A DNA stretch of 64,000 bases from Pyruvatibacter mobilis (GTDB lineage: Bacteria > Pseudomonadota > Alphaproteobacteria > CGMCC-115125). The DNA lies in assembly GCF_012848855.1 (NCBI RefSeq), contig NZ_CP051630.1, forward strand, positions 3,079,501 to 3,143,500. The letters run 5' to 3'. The position numbers were made by a program, and so were the translations under genes. This document shows, one piece after another, positions 24,384-34,039 of the stretch. The stretch's first letter is position 1; each line of letters begins with the position of its first letter. Below the pieces are notes generated by a model. The model was not told where the DNA came from. It did no database searches and saw nothing but the letters and a program-made list of their open reading frames with translations.

Positions 24384-26995
24384 GCGATATAGCCGAACCC
24401 TCCTCATCCGCGCTGTCGGGCTCGATCCGCCGCAATGGCGCTGGCCGCATGCCGCTGCCGTGGAAGATCGCGGCGCGGGAGCTGCGCGGCGGCCTCAAGG
24501 GCTTCCGGATCTTTCTTGCCTGCCTGACGCTTGGCGTTGCGGCCATTGCCTCTGTCGGCTCGGTTTCCTCGGCGCTGATGCGCGGGCTTGCCGAAGAAGG
24601 GCAGAGCATTCTGGGCGGCGATGTCGGCTTCGAGCTGGTGCATCGCGAGACCGATGCGGCAGAGCGGGCCTGGCTTGACCAGGTCGTGGCGCGCGGCGGT
24701 GAACTGTCGAAGACCGCGGACATGCGGGCCATGGGCCGCGCCGTCAAGAATGACAGCCGCACGCTTGTCGAGCTCAAGGCCGTGGACAAGGCCTATCCGC
24801 TCTACGGCGAAGTGGCGCTAGCCTCCGGCGCGCCGCTTGACCGGGCGCTGGCCCAGGATTCAAGTGGCCGCTTCGGCGCAGTGGTGGAACCGGTCCTTCT
24901 GGAACGTCTCGGCCTTGAAGCAGGTGACGCGCTCAAAGTCGGTACACAGACGTTTGAAATCCGCTCGGCCATCGACAATGAGCCGGACCGGGTGGCCGGC
25001 GGTTTTGCCATCGGCCCGCGGGTGATGATCTCCGAGGAGGCTCTGGCCACCACGGGGCTTGTCACGATCGGCAGTCTTGTTGATTACGAGTACCGGCTGA
25101 AGCTGCCCCCGGGTGAGCAGAGCAATGAAGCCGTTGCGCAGTTTGTGACGGACACCAAGGAGGCGCTCCCGGAAAGCGGCTGGCGCATCCGTGACCGCTC
25201 AAACTCAGCGCCCGGCCTGCGCCGCACCGTCGGGCAGGTGGCCCTGTTCCTGACGCTGGTGGGCCTCACAGCGCTGATCGTCGGGGGTGTGGGCGTCGGC
25301 AATGCCATCAAGAGCTACATCGATAAAAAGCGTGAAGTGATTGCCACCTTCAAATGCCTCGGCGCGCCGGGCGGGCTGATCTTCCAGATCTATTTCCTGC
25401 AGGTGATGGCCATTGCGCTTGTGGGTGTCGCGTTCGGCCTTGCCATCGGGGCGGTTGTGCCGGTGATCGCGCAAGCGACCCTGGCTGATCTTCTGCCGGT
25501 GCCGACGGTGTTTTCGATCTATCCCGGCGCGCTCATTCTGGCGGCGATCTATGGTGTGGTCACCGCGGTGGCCTTTGCCGTGTGGCCGCTGGCGCGGGCG
25601 CGGGACATTCCCGCCGCAGGCCTGTTCCGCGACATCGTGGCCCCGTCGCGCAAATGGCCGCGGCCCTTCTATGTGGCGCTCACCGCCGGCGCGCTCGGCG
25701 TCCTTGCGGTGCTGGCGGTTGCGCTCACCGAAGACTATCAGCGGCTGTTCGCTGTCTGGTTCCTGGTGGGCACGGCTGCAAGCTTCGGTGTCCTGCTGCT
25801 GGCGGCTGATCTCATGATGTGGGTCGCCAAGAAGGCGGGCCGCCCGAAGCAGCCGTCCTTGCGCATTGCGCTGGCCAATCTCTACCGGCCCGGTGCGCCG
25901 ACAAGTTCGGTGGTGCTGTCCCTCGGCCTCGGGCTGACATTGCTTGTCACCATCTCGCTGATCGACGGCAACATCACCCGCCAGGTCGCCACGCAATTGC
26001 CGGACCGCGCGCCCTCCTTCTTCTTCGTCGACATGCAGAAGGCGCAGCTTGAACCGTTCAACGCCATTCTCGACGACACTGACGGCATCGTCAGCGTCAA
26101 TCAGGTGCCGATGATCCGAGGGCCGATTGTTGCAGTGAACGGCGTGCGCGCCGGCGACGTGGAAGCAACGCCTGACACCCGCTGGGCGCTGCGCGGTGAC
26201 CGCGGCTTCACCTATTCAGCGGCGCTGCCGCAGGGCTCGGAGCTTGTGCGCGGGGAGTGGTGGCCGGAAGACTATCAGGGTCCGCCGCTTGTCTCGTTCT
26301 CGCGCGAGCTTGCCGAGGGCTGGAACGTCGGCATCGGTGATACGCTGACCATCGACGTGCTGGGCCGCGAGATCACTGCCGAGATCGCGTCGCTGCGCGA
26401 CATCACCTGGCAGTCCGGCGGCATCAATTTCATTCTCGTCTTCTCCCCCGGCGTGCTCGACAACGCCCCGCAGACGGTGCTCTCCACCGTCACCATGGAA
26501 GAAGCGGGCGAGTTGGAGCTTCAACGCCGGGTCACCGATGCCTTCCCCAACGTCACGTCGATCCGCGTCAAGGAGGCGATCAGTTCGGTGTCGTCCCTGC
26601 TCGAGGACCTGGTGCTGGCCGTGCGTGCCACGAGCGTCGTGACGATTGTTGCCGGCATTCTGGTGCTGGCGGGGGCAATGGCGGCGGGCCACCGGCACAG
26701 GGTTTATGACTCGGTGGTGCTCAAGGTGCTGGGGGCCACACGCGCCCGGGTGCTTGGCGCCTATGCGCTTGAATATGCGCTGCTCGGCTTCGGCACGGCG
26801 CTGATCGCCGCCGGGGCGGGCACGCTGGCGGCCTATCTCGTCATCACCCAGGTGATGCAGGCCGAGTGGCTGTTCCTGCCCGGCACGCTGGCCGTGACGG
26901 TGGTCGGCGCGACGGTCATCACCATGGGCTTCGGCCTCGTCGGCACCTGGTCCGCCCTCAGCCGCAAGGCCGCGCCAATCCTGCGGTCGGAATAA
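24380..26995 (+). CDS. FtsX-domain ABC transporter permease (YbbP-like)
   Basis: An 871-residue inner membrane protein with two FtsX modules and about ten membrane helices: one near residue 40, a set around 300-420, a central pair near 460-510, and a C-terminal set near 750-865. Large periplasmic domains lie between. GTG 24380 overlaps the ATPase TGA. YbbA/YbbP next to TesA is conserved and has been proposed to act in export or lipid handling, but the substrate is unknown. Confidence 0.93.
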   Translation: MSDIAEPSSSALSGSIRRNGAGRMPLPWKIAARELRGGLKGFRIFLACLTLGVAAIASVGSVSSALMRGLAEEGQSILGGDVGFELVHRETDAAERAWLDQVVARGGELSKTADMRAMGRAVKNDSRTLVELKAVDKAYPLYGEVALASGAPLDRALAQDSSGRFGAVVEPVLLERLGLEAGDALKVGTQTFEIRSAIDNEPDRVAGGFAIGPRVMISEEALATTGLVTIGSLVDYEYRLKLPPGEQSNEAVAQFVTDTKEALPESGWRIRDRSNSAPGLRRTVGQVALFLTLVGLTALIVGGVGVGNAIKSYIDKKREVIATFKCLGAPGGLIFQIYFLQVMAIALVGVAFGLAIGAVVPVIAQATLADLLPVPTVFSIYPGALILAAIYGVVTAVAFAVWPLARARDIPAAGLFRDIVAPSRKWPRPFYVALTAGALGVLAVLAVALTEDYQRLFAVWFLVGTAASFGVLLLAADLMMWVAKKAGRPKQPSLRIALANLYRPGAPTSSVVLSLGLGLTLLVTISLIDGNITRQVATQLPDRAPSFFFVDMQKAQLEPFNAILDDTDGIVSVNQVPMIRGPIVAVNGVRAGDVEATPDTRWALRGDRGFTYSAALPQGSELVRGEWWPEDYQGPPLVSFSRELAEGWNVGIGDTLTIDVLGREITAEIASLRDITWQSGGINFILVFSPGVLDNAPQTVLSTVTMEEAGELELQRRVTDAFPNVTSIRVKEAISSVSSLLEDLVLAVRATSVVTIVAGILVLAGAMAAGHRHRVYDSVVLKVLGATRARVLGAYALEYALLGFGTALIAAGAGTLAAYLVITQVMQAEWLFLPGTLAVTVVGATVITMGFGLVGTWSALSRKAAPILRSE

Positions 26996-26998
26996 CAG

Positions 26999-27436
26999 TC
27001 AGCGCTGCGGCGGGATCGAGTAGGTCACCTGGGCGTGGGCCACCATGTCCGTGTCGCCCTGGCTGGTGAGGGCCACGTCGCCGATGGCAAGGCGCGAGCC
27101 GAGTTTCAGGAGGCGGCAGGTGGCCACCAGCGGGCGCGGTTCGGGCTTGCGCATGAAATTGATATTGAGGTTGGTGGTGACAGCAAGCGCCACCGGGCCG
27201 ATGCGCGACAGGACGGCGGCATACATGGCGGTGTCCGCCAGCCCCATCATGGTGGGCCCGGACAATGTGCCGCCCGGCCGCAGCTGGCTGTCGCTATAGG
27301 GCAGTTCCACCACCACGCCGTCGCCCGTGGTGGCGATGACGCGGGAGCCATGCTCCTCGGTCCATTGGGGAAATTCCCGCTGCAGGAACGCGTTGAGGGA
27401 ATCCACATCCATTTTAAGTGTTTGAATATTCGACAT
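26999..27436 (-). CDS. PaaI family thioesterase (hotdog fold)
   Basis: A 145-residue hotdog protein. The catalytic-loop region LRPGGTLSGPTMMGLADTAMYAAV and the later TTNLNINFMRKPEPRPLVATCRL strand match PaaI-like acyl-CoA thioesterases. The ATG at 27436 has AAAGGT upstream and is preferred over the Met at 27457. It is convergent with the permease gene, 3 bp between stops, and divergent from the BI-1 gene. Confidence 0.9.
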   Translation of the reverse strand: MSNIQTLKMDVDSLNAFLQREFPQWTEEHGSRVIATTGDGVVVELPYSDSQLRPGGTLSGPTMMGLADTAMYAAVLSRIGPVALAVTTNLNINFMRKPEPRPLVATCRLLKLGSRLAIGDVALTSQGDTDMVAHAQVTYSIPPQR

Positions 27437-27537
27437 ATTTACCTTTTGGGCACGCACCGGCAGCCTTGAACAGGCCGCAATTCCGAACGATATTACGGGT
27501 CGGTATTCCGTTTCCCTTTGAGAGGATCAACAACTCC

Positions 27538-28293
27538 ATGGCTGACTACGACAGCGAAGTCCTTCGTGGCCGTAGCCCTGCGCAGGCGCGTGGCGCAGAT
27601 ATCGACGCCGGCCTGCGCAGCTACATGCTGCGTGTTTATAACTACATGGCCGGTGGTTTGGCGATCACGGGCGTCATCGCCTATTTCGCCTACACCATGG
27701 CCGTTGTGCAGACCCCGCAGGGTCTTGCCCTGTCCGGTTTCGGTCAGTTCCTGTTCGCCAGCCCGTTCAAGTGGCTGGTGATGCTGGCCCCGCTGGCGAT
27801 CGTCTTCTTCCTGAGCTTCCGGGTCCACAAGATGAGCGTGCCGGCGGCACAGGCCACCTTCTGGGGCTATGCGGCGCTGATGGGCCTGTCCATGGCGTCC
27901 ATCTTCCTGGTGTTCACCGGTGCCAGCATCTTCCAGGTGTTCCTGATCACCGCCGCCTCCTTCGGTGCGCTGAGCCTGTGGGGCTACACCACTTCCAAGG
28001 ATATCTCCGGCTGGGGCTCGTTTCTGTTCATGGGCCTGATCGGCGTCATCCTGGCCTCGGTGGTGAACATCTTCCTGGGTTCGGGCGCCCTGCAGTTCGC
28101 CATCTCGGTCATCGGTGTGCTCGTGTTTGCCGGTCTCACCGCCTACGACACGCAGCAGATCAAAGAGATGTATGACGTCAATGATGACGGCACGGTCGCC
28201 GGCCGCAAGGCCATCATGGGCGCCCTGCGGCTCTATCTCGACTTCATCAACCTCTTCATCATGCTGCTGCAGCTGTTCGGCTCGCGCGAATAG
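27538..28293 (+). CDS. Bax inhibitor-1/YccA family membrane protein
   Basis: A 251-residue protein with seven predicted membrane helices from residue 35 on. The family hallmarks are the second-helix FLSFRVHKMS region, YTTSKDISGWGSFLFMGLIG, and the C-terminal GLTAYDTQQIKEMY followed by LYLDFINLFIMLLQLFG, with the paired acidic residues of the pH-sensitive calcium-leak channel BsYetJ. Related bacterial proteins regulate FtsH (YccA). A strong terminator follows. Confidence 0.95.
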   Translation: MADYDSEVLRGRSPAQARGADIDAGLRSYMLRVYNYMAGGLAITGVIAYFAYTMAVVQTPQGLALSGFGQFLFASPFKWLVMLAPLAIVFFLSFRVHKMSVPAAQATFWGYAALMGLSMASIFLVFTGASIFQVFLITAASFGALSLWGYTTSKDISGWGSFLFMGLIGVILASVVNIFLGSGALQFAISVIGVLVFAGLTAYDTQQIKEMYDVNDDGTVAGRKAIMGALRLYLDFINLFIMLLQLFGSRE

Positions 28294-28319
28294 GCCAAGC
28301 CGACTACCCGCAAAGCAAA

Positions 28320-28353
28320 GCCCCCGGCGGATGGGTCCGCCGGGGGCTTTTTT
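28320..28353 (+). terminator. Rho-independent terminator after BI-1 gene
   Basis: An 11-bp perfect stem (GCCCCCGGCGG with CCGCCGGGGGC), 6-nt loop and six Ts. Confidence 0.92.
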
Positions 28354-28384
28354 CGTGTCCCGATCAGATGTGGGCGGGCCCGGG

Positions 28385-30370
28385 TCAGGCGGCCTGCACA
28401 TCCTTGAGGAAGCTTTCGATCTCCCCGCGCAGGCCGGTGGTTTCCCCGGCAAGGTCGCCGGAAAGGGAGCGCACCTGGGCTGCGGACTGGGAAGTCTCGC
28501 CGGTCAGCGTGTTGAGCTCGCCGATGGACTGGCTGGCCTCCGAGGCGCCGCCGGCCACCTGCTGGGCCTTGGTGGAAATCTCGTTGGTGGCCGCGCTCTG
28601 CTCCTCGACGGCGCTGGCGACGATCGAGGTATATTCGGCAATGCTCTCGATGGTCGTGGTGATGCCGTTGATGGCGTCCACGGCGGACCCCGTGGAGGTC
28701 TGGATGCTGGCGATCTGGCCGGTGATCTCCTCGGTGGCCTTGGCGGTCTGCGTTGCCAGGGCTTTCACTTCCGAGGCAACCACCGCAAAGCCCTTGCCGG
28801 CGTCCCCGGCGCGGGCGGCCTCGATGGTGGCGTTGAGGGCCAGCAGATTGGTCTGCTCGGCGATGTCCTGAATGAGCGTCACCACGCTGCCCACCTTCTC
28901 GGCGGCGGCGGCAAGCTCTGCCACCGTGGCGCTGGCATGGCCGGCCTTGGAGCGGGCCTCGGTCGACATCTCGCCGGTCTTCTGGATCTCGCGGCTGATT
29001 TCGGCGATAGCGCTCGATAGCTCTTCGGATGCGGCCGCCACGGCGTTGACGTTGGTGGAGGCGTCATCCACCGCGCGGGTGGCCGACGCGGCCTGGGTGC
29101 TTGAGGTTTCCGCTGACTGGGACAGGATGTCCGCCGTGTCGTTGAGCTGCGTCGCGGCAGCGGACATGGAAGCCATGCTGCGGTTCATCGCGGCATCGAA
29201 ATTGGCGATCAGCTGGTCGATGCGCTGGGCGCGTGCCTCTTCGGCGGCCCGGGCTGCGGCCTGTTCCTCTTCCAGCTTCTCGCGGGCAATGGCGTTTTCC
29301 TTGAACACCAGAAGCGCGCGGGCGATCTCGCCGGTCTCGTCCTTGTTGGCGGTCGCAGGCACGTCCACGGCGGTGTCGCCCTTGGCGAGGGCGTTGATGG
29401 CCGTGGTAAGGCGCGCCAGCGGCACGGTGATGGTGCGGGCGATGACAACCCCCAGCAGGGTGGCGCCGGCCAGCACGGCGATGCCCGTGATGACGAACAG
29501 CAGGCGGGTGTCGCTGCGCGCATCCTTGAGGGCGGCTTCCGCCTTGGCGGTGCCGTCGGCAGCAATCTGGAAGGTGGCGTCGAAGTCGTCATTCATGGCG
29601 CTGAAGATGTCGCTGAGGACTGAAATCTCGGTCTGTAGCACCAGCCACTGACTGGCCCAGCTCTTGAAGTCGGCCTGGTAGGTATCCATCAGGCGCGAGA
29701 CATCGCGCTTGTAGCCCGGGTCAAGCTCGGCTGCGGCCAGCAGCGCGTCGAATTCCGTCCGGCGGGTGTCGATCCGGCCGATATATTTTTCGGCCCCGCG
29801 CAGCATGAAGTCCTTCTCGTGGCGCCGCATCATCAGCATCTTCACGGTCAGGGCGTCGAGTTCGGCCTCTGCCAGGCGCTTTTCAACCGCATGGACGGCC
29901 GCGCGCAGATTGCCCTGAAGACCGCTTTTCTCATCGAGACCGATTTCCTGCTGCAGCGCCACCACAGTGGCAAACTTCTCGCGGTGGGCCCGGATGCCCG
30001 CGGTCAGGCGGTCGAGGGCCGCGGCCTCTTCCTGGGTGGTCGGCATGGCCTTCATGGCGTCGAGGCGGCCGAGCACGCGGTCAACGGCACCGTCATATTT
30101 CTCCGCATAGGCCATGTCCCGGCGCATCAGGAAGTCCTTCTCGCGCCGGCGCATTTCCAGGGCTCCGATTTCCACTTCCTTGGCAAGCGCTGCCTTCTCC
30201 GCGAAGACGGACTGGCGGGCGGAGGCATCCCCGACGCGCAAATCCCCCACCAGGAAGGCCGCGGAGAGCACAAGCGCTGCGGCCACGGCAAGGCCGGTCA
30301 GCACGAAGATGCGGGTGGAGATGCGGAGATCACGCAGGAAAGCGAGAGGGGCCTGCAGAGCATGTGCCAT
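28385..30370 (-). CDS. Methyl-accepting chemotaxis protein with HBM-like sensor
   Basis: A 661-residue transmembrane chemoreceptor. Membrane helices lie near 22-42 and 289-311. The periplasmic region is all-helical and contains two copies of the R-x-EKDF/H-EKDF motif (EKDF at 77-80 and 185-188), the mark of the helical bimodular domain that binds small organic acids. A HAMP domain follows (about 310-362), then the signalling domain with the hairpin tip [16 protein letters not shown]. No pentapeptide CheR tether is seen at the C-terminus. It stands alone, with no che genes nearby. Confidence 0.93.
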   Translation of the reverse strand: MAHALQAPLAFLRDLRISTRIFVLTGLAVAAALVLSAAFLVGDLRVGDASARQSVFAEKAALAKEVEIGALEMRRREKDFLMRRDMAYAEKYDGAVDRVLGRLDAMKAMPTTQEEAAALDRLTAGIRAHREKFATVVALQQEIGLDEKSGLQGNLRAAVHAVEKRLAEAELDALTVKMLMMRRHEKDFMLRGAEKYIGRIDTRRTEFDALLAAAELDPGYKRDVSRLMDTYQADFKSWASQWLVLQTEISVLSDIFSAMNDDFDATFQIAADGTAKAEAALKDARSDTRLLFVITGIAVLAGATLLGVVIARTITVPLARLTTAINALAKGDTAVDVPATANKDETGEIARALLVFKENAIAREKLEEEQAAARAAEEARAQRIDQLIANFDAAMNRSMASMSAAATQLNDTADILSQSAETSSTQAASATRAVDDASTNVNAVAAASEELSSAIAEISREIQKTGEMSTEARSKAGHASATVAELAAAAEKVGSVVTLIQDIAEQTNLLALNATIEAARAGDAGKGFAVVASEVKALATQTAKATEEITGQIASIQTSTGSAVDAINGITTTIESIAEYTSIVASAVEEQSAATNEISTKAQQVAGGASEASQSIGELNTLTGETSQSAAQVRSLSGDLAGETTGLRGEIESFLKDVQAA

Positions 30371-30622
30371 TGGATCAATCCCGGTTGCGGTTGCAGGCTC
30401 GCGCCGGGTCGTCCGGTCCCATGGTGGGAATGCAAGCCTTAACAGCCAATCAGTTCAACTTCCGGTAGATTGGCCTGCACGCAGTAAACTTTGATTTAAT
30501 CGCGGATCGAATTTGTATGCGCTGCATCATGGCAGTCATGCACGGGGTGCGGATCGGCAGGGTGGCCCGGCTGCTGTCTCGCTGCTTGCCAGCACCCCGA
30601 CAACCCGCCTATCAGCGATGTC

Positions 30623-31861
30623 ATGGATGCACTTGGCGGCCTGTTCATCATCTTCGTGATCGCGCGTCTCTTCGGCGAGGGGGCGGAGCGCTGCCGTCAG
30701 CCTGCCGAAGTGGGTGAGCTGGTGGCCGGCGTACTGATCGGCCTGGGGGCCGCTTATCTGGCAACGCACGGGCTCAGCCCGCATGGCTTGTGGGCGCTCG
30801 AGGGACCGCTGATCGAGCTGGTGGCGCAGGCGGGCATTTTCTTCCTGCTGCTGGCAGCGGGCATCGACATGCAGCCGCGCAGCCTGATGCGGAATGGCCG
30901 GGCGGGTCTTGGCATCGCGCTGGGCGGCGCCTTGGTGCCCCTGGCGGCCGGTATCTGGCTGGGCTGGGCCTTCCTGCCCGATACACCGGAGCGGCCGGTG
31001 CAGGCAGCGTTGGTCGGTGTCGCCTTGGCGATCACGGCGATCCCCACGACGGTCCGCGTGCTGTCGGAGCTTGGACTGCTCGGCACCCGGCTGGGCCAGG
31101 CCATGGTGGCCGCGGCGATCTTCGATGATGTGATAGGCCTTGTCCTGCTGGCCTTGCTGACGGCTCTCATAGAAACCGGCTCCATGCCGGGACTTGCGGA
31201 CAGTCTGCTGATGGTTGCCAAGGCTGCCGCCTTCTTCGTGGTGACAGGGCTCCTGGGTGCCCATGTCTATCCGCGTATCTCCCGCAAGCTGCATGTGCTG
31301 CAGATCGCCTCAGCCGAACTGGCGATCCTGATGGCGGTGGCCATGGGCTATGGGGTGCTGGCCGAGCTTCTGGGCATGCACTGGATCATCGGTGTGTTCA
31401 TGGCCGGGCTCTTCTTCGAGCCGGAACGGGTCGGGGCCAAGGCCTATAATGAGATGAAACTGATCATCGGCGGACTGACGGCGGGCTTCGCGGGCCCGGT
31501 GTTCTTTGCTTCCATCGGCCTTGCGGTGGATCTCACCGCCGTCACCCATGCACCGCTGTTCCTTGCGGCTCTCATCGGCCTTGCCATGGCTGGCAAGATG
31601 GCGGGCTGCGGTGTGCCGGCCCTGGCGCTCGGCTTCCGCCCGCGCGAGGCCGTGGCCATCGGGGCGGGCATGTCGTCGCGCGGGGCGGTGGAGCTGGTGG
31701 TGATCTCGATTGCCGTCGAGCGCGGGCTGTTTGCCTCGGCGTCGGATGATCCCATGGTGGCGGCGCTGCCTTCGGCGCTGATCCTGATGGCGATCGTCAC
31801 CACCCTGGCGGCACCGCTGGCGATGAGCCTGCTGCTCAGGCGGTCGCCGCAGGGGCGCTAG
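30623..31861 (+). CDS. Kef-type cation:proton antiporter (CPA2 family)
   Basis: A 412-residue membrane protein with about 12 helices and no cytoplasmic TrkA-N domain. Signature elements are PAEVGELVAGVLIG near the start, the ion-binding-region IFDDVIGLVLLA with paired aspartates, and SSRGAVELVV near the end. It would exchange K+ or Na+ for protons. ATG 30623 was chosen; the ribosome binding site is weak. Its stop overlaps the convergent DUF2794 gene by 4 bp. Confidence 0.92.
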   Translation: MDALGGLFIIFVIARLFGEGAERCRQPAEVGELVAGVLIGLGAAYLATHGLSPHGLWALEGPLIELVAQAGIFFLLLAAGIDMQPRSLMRNGRAGLGIALGGALVPLAAGIWLGWAFLPDTPERPVQAALVGVALAITAIPTTVRVLSELGLLGTRLGQAMVAAAIFDDVIGLVLLALLTALIETGSMPGLADSLLMVAKAAAFFVVTGLLGAHVYPRISRKLHVLQIASAELAILMAVAMGYGVLAELLGMHWIIGVFMAGLFFEPERVGAKAYNEMKLIIGGLTAGFAGPVFFASIGLAVDLTAVTHAPLFLAALIGLAMAGKMAGCGVPALALGFRPREAVAIGAGMSSRGAVELVVISIAVERGLFASASDDPMVAALPSALILMAIVTTLAAPLAMSLLLRRSPQGR

Positions 31862-32274
31862 AGCTCGGAGACGAGCGAAATCTGCTTCGGTTCCAGCACC
31901 TTCAGCACCTGTTTCAGCTCATGGCCGCGCTTCAGGATCATCCCCGAGGCGGCGATCACGGCATAGGCGCCCTGGCGGTTGCGCAGCTTGGGGCGCTTCT
32001 CGATGCGGTAGAGCGGCATTTCGCTTGCCCGGCGATATACCTCGAACACAGCCATGTCCTTGGCGCCGCTCATGGCGTAGTCCCGCCAGTCACCGGCGGC
32101 CACGCGGCGGCCATAGACGTTGAGAAGGGCGTCGAGTTCGCGCCGGTCCCAGAAGACCTGCTTCGGCGCCTTCGGACCCGTGCCTCCGGATGCGCCTCCG
32201 GACGTGCTGCCCGACGCGCCCCCGGACCCCGCGGGGACGATGGAGAGATGTTGTGCTGTGCTCATCATGAGCAT
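31858..32274 (-). CDS. DUF2794 family protein
   Basis: A protein of about 138 residues. The N-terminus is Gly/Ser-rich and low complexity (residues 15-35). From residue 40 the conserved domain follows: VFWDRRELDALLNVYGRRVAAG, then WRDYAMSGAKDMAVFEVYRRASEMPLYRIEKRP, as in DUF2794, an alphaproteobacterial family of unknown function. The start could be 32274, 32268 or 32265; all lack a strong ribosome binding site. Confidence 0.85.
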   Translation of the reverse strand: MLMMSTAQHLSIVPAGSGGASGSTSGGASGGTGPKAPKQVFWDRRELDALLNVYGRRVAAGDWRDYAMSGAKDMAVFEVYRRASEMPLYRIEKRPKLRNRQGAYAVIAASGMILKRGHELKQVLKVLEPKQISLVSEL

Positions 32275-32569
32275 TGTCAGGGGCAAAGGGGCAGGGCGCA
32301 AGGGCCCATGGCCGGGCGTCGATAACCAAGCGGCCGGGCGCTGTGTGGCAAGGCTGCCTTGCCGGTCACGGGCCCGTGTCCCGGGATCATGAAATTGCCC
32401 TAATTCAGCCGTTGGCGTGCCCAAAAGCCCACCCATATTTCAACTGTCGCAAGGCGGCGAAGGGTCCACCGGCCTCTCCGGTTCCCCCAGCCCCCCAGCC
32501 CCCTCCGGGGATGCCACAGGCCCGCACAGCCGCCGCAGCGACCCCCCGCATTGTTCCCGCGTATCCAGC

Positions 32570-32593
32570 AGGGTCCTTGCGGGGGCCCTTTTT
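32570..32593 (+). terminator. Terminator-like hairpin in the gap
   Basis: AGGGTCC pairs with GGGCCCT (one G-U), 6-nt loop, followed by four further Ts. No plus-strand gene ends just upstream, so if active it would end an unannotated transcript. Confidence 0.4.
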
Positions 32594-32772
32594 GCGGTGC
32601 CGGGCAGGATCCTCCTCCGATGCTCCGGCGCATGATGGTCCCGGTTTCCCCCCAAACCTCCGGGATCAGACGGTCCATCCCCCCGGACCGGCCCCTCGCG
32701 CGGGAGCCCTTCTCACACGGAAGGCGTGTCCGCCCGGCACCGCCATTTTCTCCCCCCGCCGGCATAAGCTTT

Positions 32773-32791
32773 CCGCGCGTCCAACGCGCGG
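32773..32791. repeat. Perfect short hairpin
   Basis: CCGCGCG-TCCAA-CGCGCGG, about 210 bp upstream of the ABC operon. Role unknown. Confidence 0.35.
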
Positions 32792-32998
32792 GAGGCCTGT
32801 CCATGCGCGTGCCATGGTTTCGGCGTGTTTCTTTCCGAAAAGTCACTTGCGCCTGCCCCTTCACATTTCTATCCACAAGGGTAAGTACTAGCAGCGCCGC
32901 TGGCGGGCCCAAGAGGCTGGCAGCAGGCCGTTGCATAAAGCGCGACCGGAGCGCGACAAGAGCGCATCGCCGCTGAGGCGCGCGGATTGGGAGAGAAC

Positions 32999-34039
32999 GT
33001 GACCGGCATGAGTTCGGCAGCACCGATGATTGAAATCAGTGGACTGACCAAACGGTTCGGCCCCTTCGTCGCCGTCAACAATGTGAGCTTCAGCGTGCCC
33101 AAGGGGCAGGTGCTGGGCTTTCTGGGCCCCAACGGCGCAGGCAAATCCACCAGCATGAAGATGATCACCGGCTTTCTGGCGATGACCGCCGGTCGGGTGA
33201 GTGTCTGCGGCCACGACGTGGAGACCGACACCATGGCGGCGCAGAAGCGCATGGGCTATCTGCCCGAGGGCGCGCCGGCCTATGGCGAGATGACGCCGAT
33301 CGATTTCCTGCGCTTCGTTGCCGAGATCCGCGGCCTGCGTGGCGCTGATGCCGCCGCAGCTGTCGGTCTTGCGGTGGCGCGCACCACCCTCGGCCCGGTG
33401 CTCGACCAGCCGATCGATACCCTGTCCAAGGGCTTCAAGCGGCGCGTCGGCCTGGCACAGGCGATCCTGCATGATCCGGACGTGCTCATCATGGATGAGC
33501 CGACCGACGGTCTCGACCCCAACCAGAAACACCAGGTCCGCCTGCTCATCCAGGAGATGGCGCGGGACAAGGCGATCATCATCTCCACCCACATCCTTGA
33601 GGAAGTGGAAGCCGTGTGCGACCGCGCGCTCATCATCGACCGCGGGCGCATTGTTGCTGACGGCACCCCGGCTGAGCTGATGGGCCGGTCGCGCTGGCAT
33701 GACGCTGTCACCCTGTCTGTCGCCTTTGCGTCACCGGCTGATGCGGATGCGGCGGAAACCGCCCTGCGCGGCCTTGCCGGGACGGCCAGTGTCGAGCGGC
33801 GGGACGCGGATGCGGGCCTTGTGGACTTCACCGTCTTCGCCGCCGCCCGCACGGACCAGTCCACAGCGCCGCTGGCGGAGCAGGTGGCAGTGCTCGCGCA
33901 GGAGAAGGGCTGGACGGTCAAGGCGCTCTATGCCGAAAAGGGCCGGCTGGATGAAGTCTTCCGTATGCTGACGCATTCCGACGCGCCCGACGCACCGGCA
34001 GGTGACGTTGCGGCCCCCCGCCAGGAGATCAGCGCATGA
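32999..34039 (+). CDS. ABC transporter ATP-binding protein (GldA-like)
   Basis: A 346-residue ATPase of the ABC-2 type. Walker A GPNGAGKST, the variant signature LSKGFKRRVGLAQA, Walker B VLIMDEPTDGLDP and the ISTHILEEVEAVCDR H-loop are all present, followed by a C-terminal ~110-residue domain. GldA of Bacteroidetes is the best-known relative; in proteobacteria these operons have no link to gliding shown. GTG 32999 has GGGAG at proper spacing; ATG 33008 is an alternative. First gene of a four-gene operon. Confidence 0.92.
   Translation: MTGMSSAAPMIEISGLTKRFGPFVAVNNVSFSVPKGQVLGFLGPNGAGKSTSMKMITGFLAMTAGRVSVCGHDVETDTMAAQKRMGYLPEGAPAYGEMTPIDFLRFVAEIRGLRGADAAAAVGLAVARTTLGPVLDQPIDTLSKGFKRRVGLAQAILHDPDVLIMDEPTDGLDPNQKHQVRLLIQEMARDKAIIISTHILEEVEAVCDRALIIDRGRIVADGTPAELMGRSRWHDAVTLSVAFASPADADAAETALRGLAGTASVERRDADAGLVDFTVFAAARTDQSTAPLAEQVAVLAQEKGWTVKALYAEKGRLDEVFRMLTHSDAPDAPAGDVAAPRQEISA

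Larger units (their letters stand above)
32275..32998. other. 724-bp gap without a convincing gene, structure-rich
   Basis: Lies between the divergent DUF2794 and GldA-like genes. Open frames here have unnatural Pro/Gly/Arg-rich translations and no recognisable domain. It holds C-rich tracts, a terminator-like hairpin at 32570-32593 and a perfect hairpin at 32773-32791. I looked for tmRNA, RNase P, 6S and SRP RNA hallmarks on both strands and recognised none. An unannotated RNA is possible. Confidence 0.5.

Noticed and set aside
32275-32998. Several 70-200-codon frames on both strands of the gap
   Set aside because: Translations are Pro/Gly/Arg-rich without domains, starts lack ribosome binding sites, and frames overlap each other. 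No structural RNA hallmark (tmRNA, RNase P, 6S, SRP) was recognised either.
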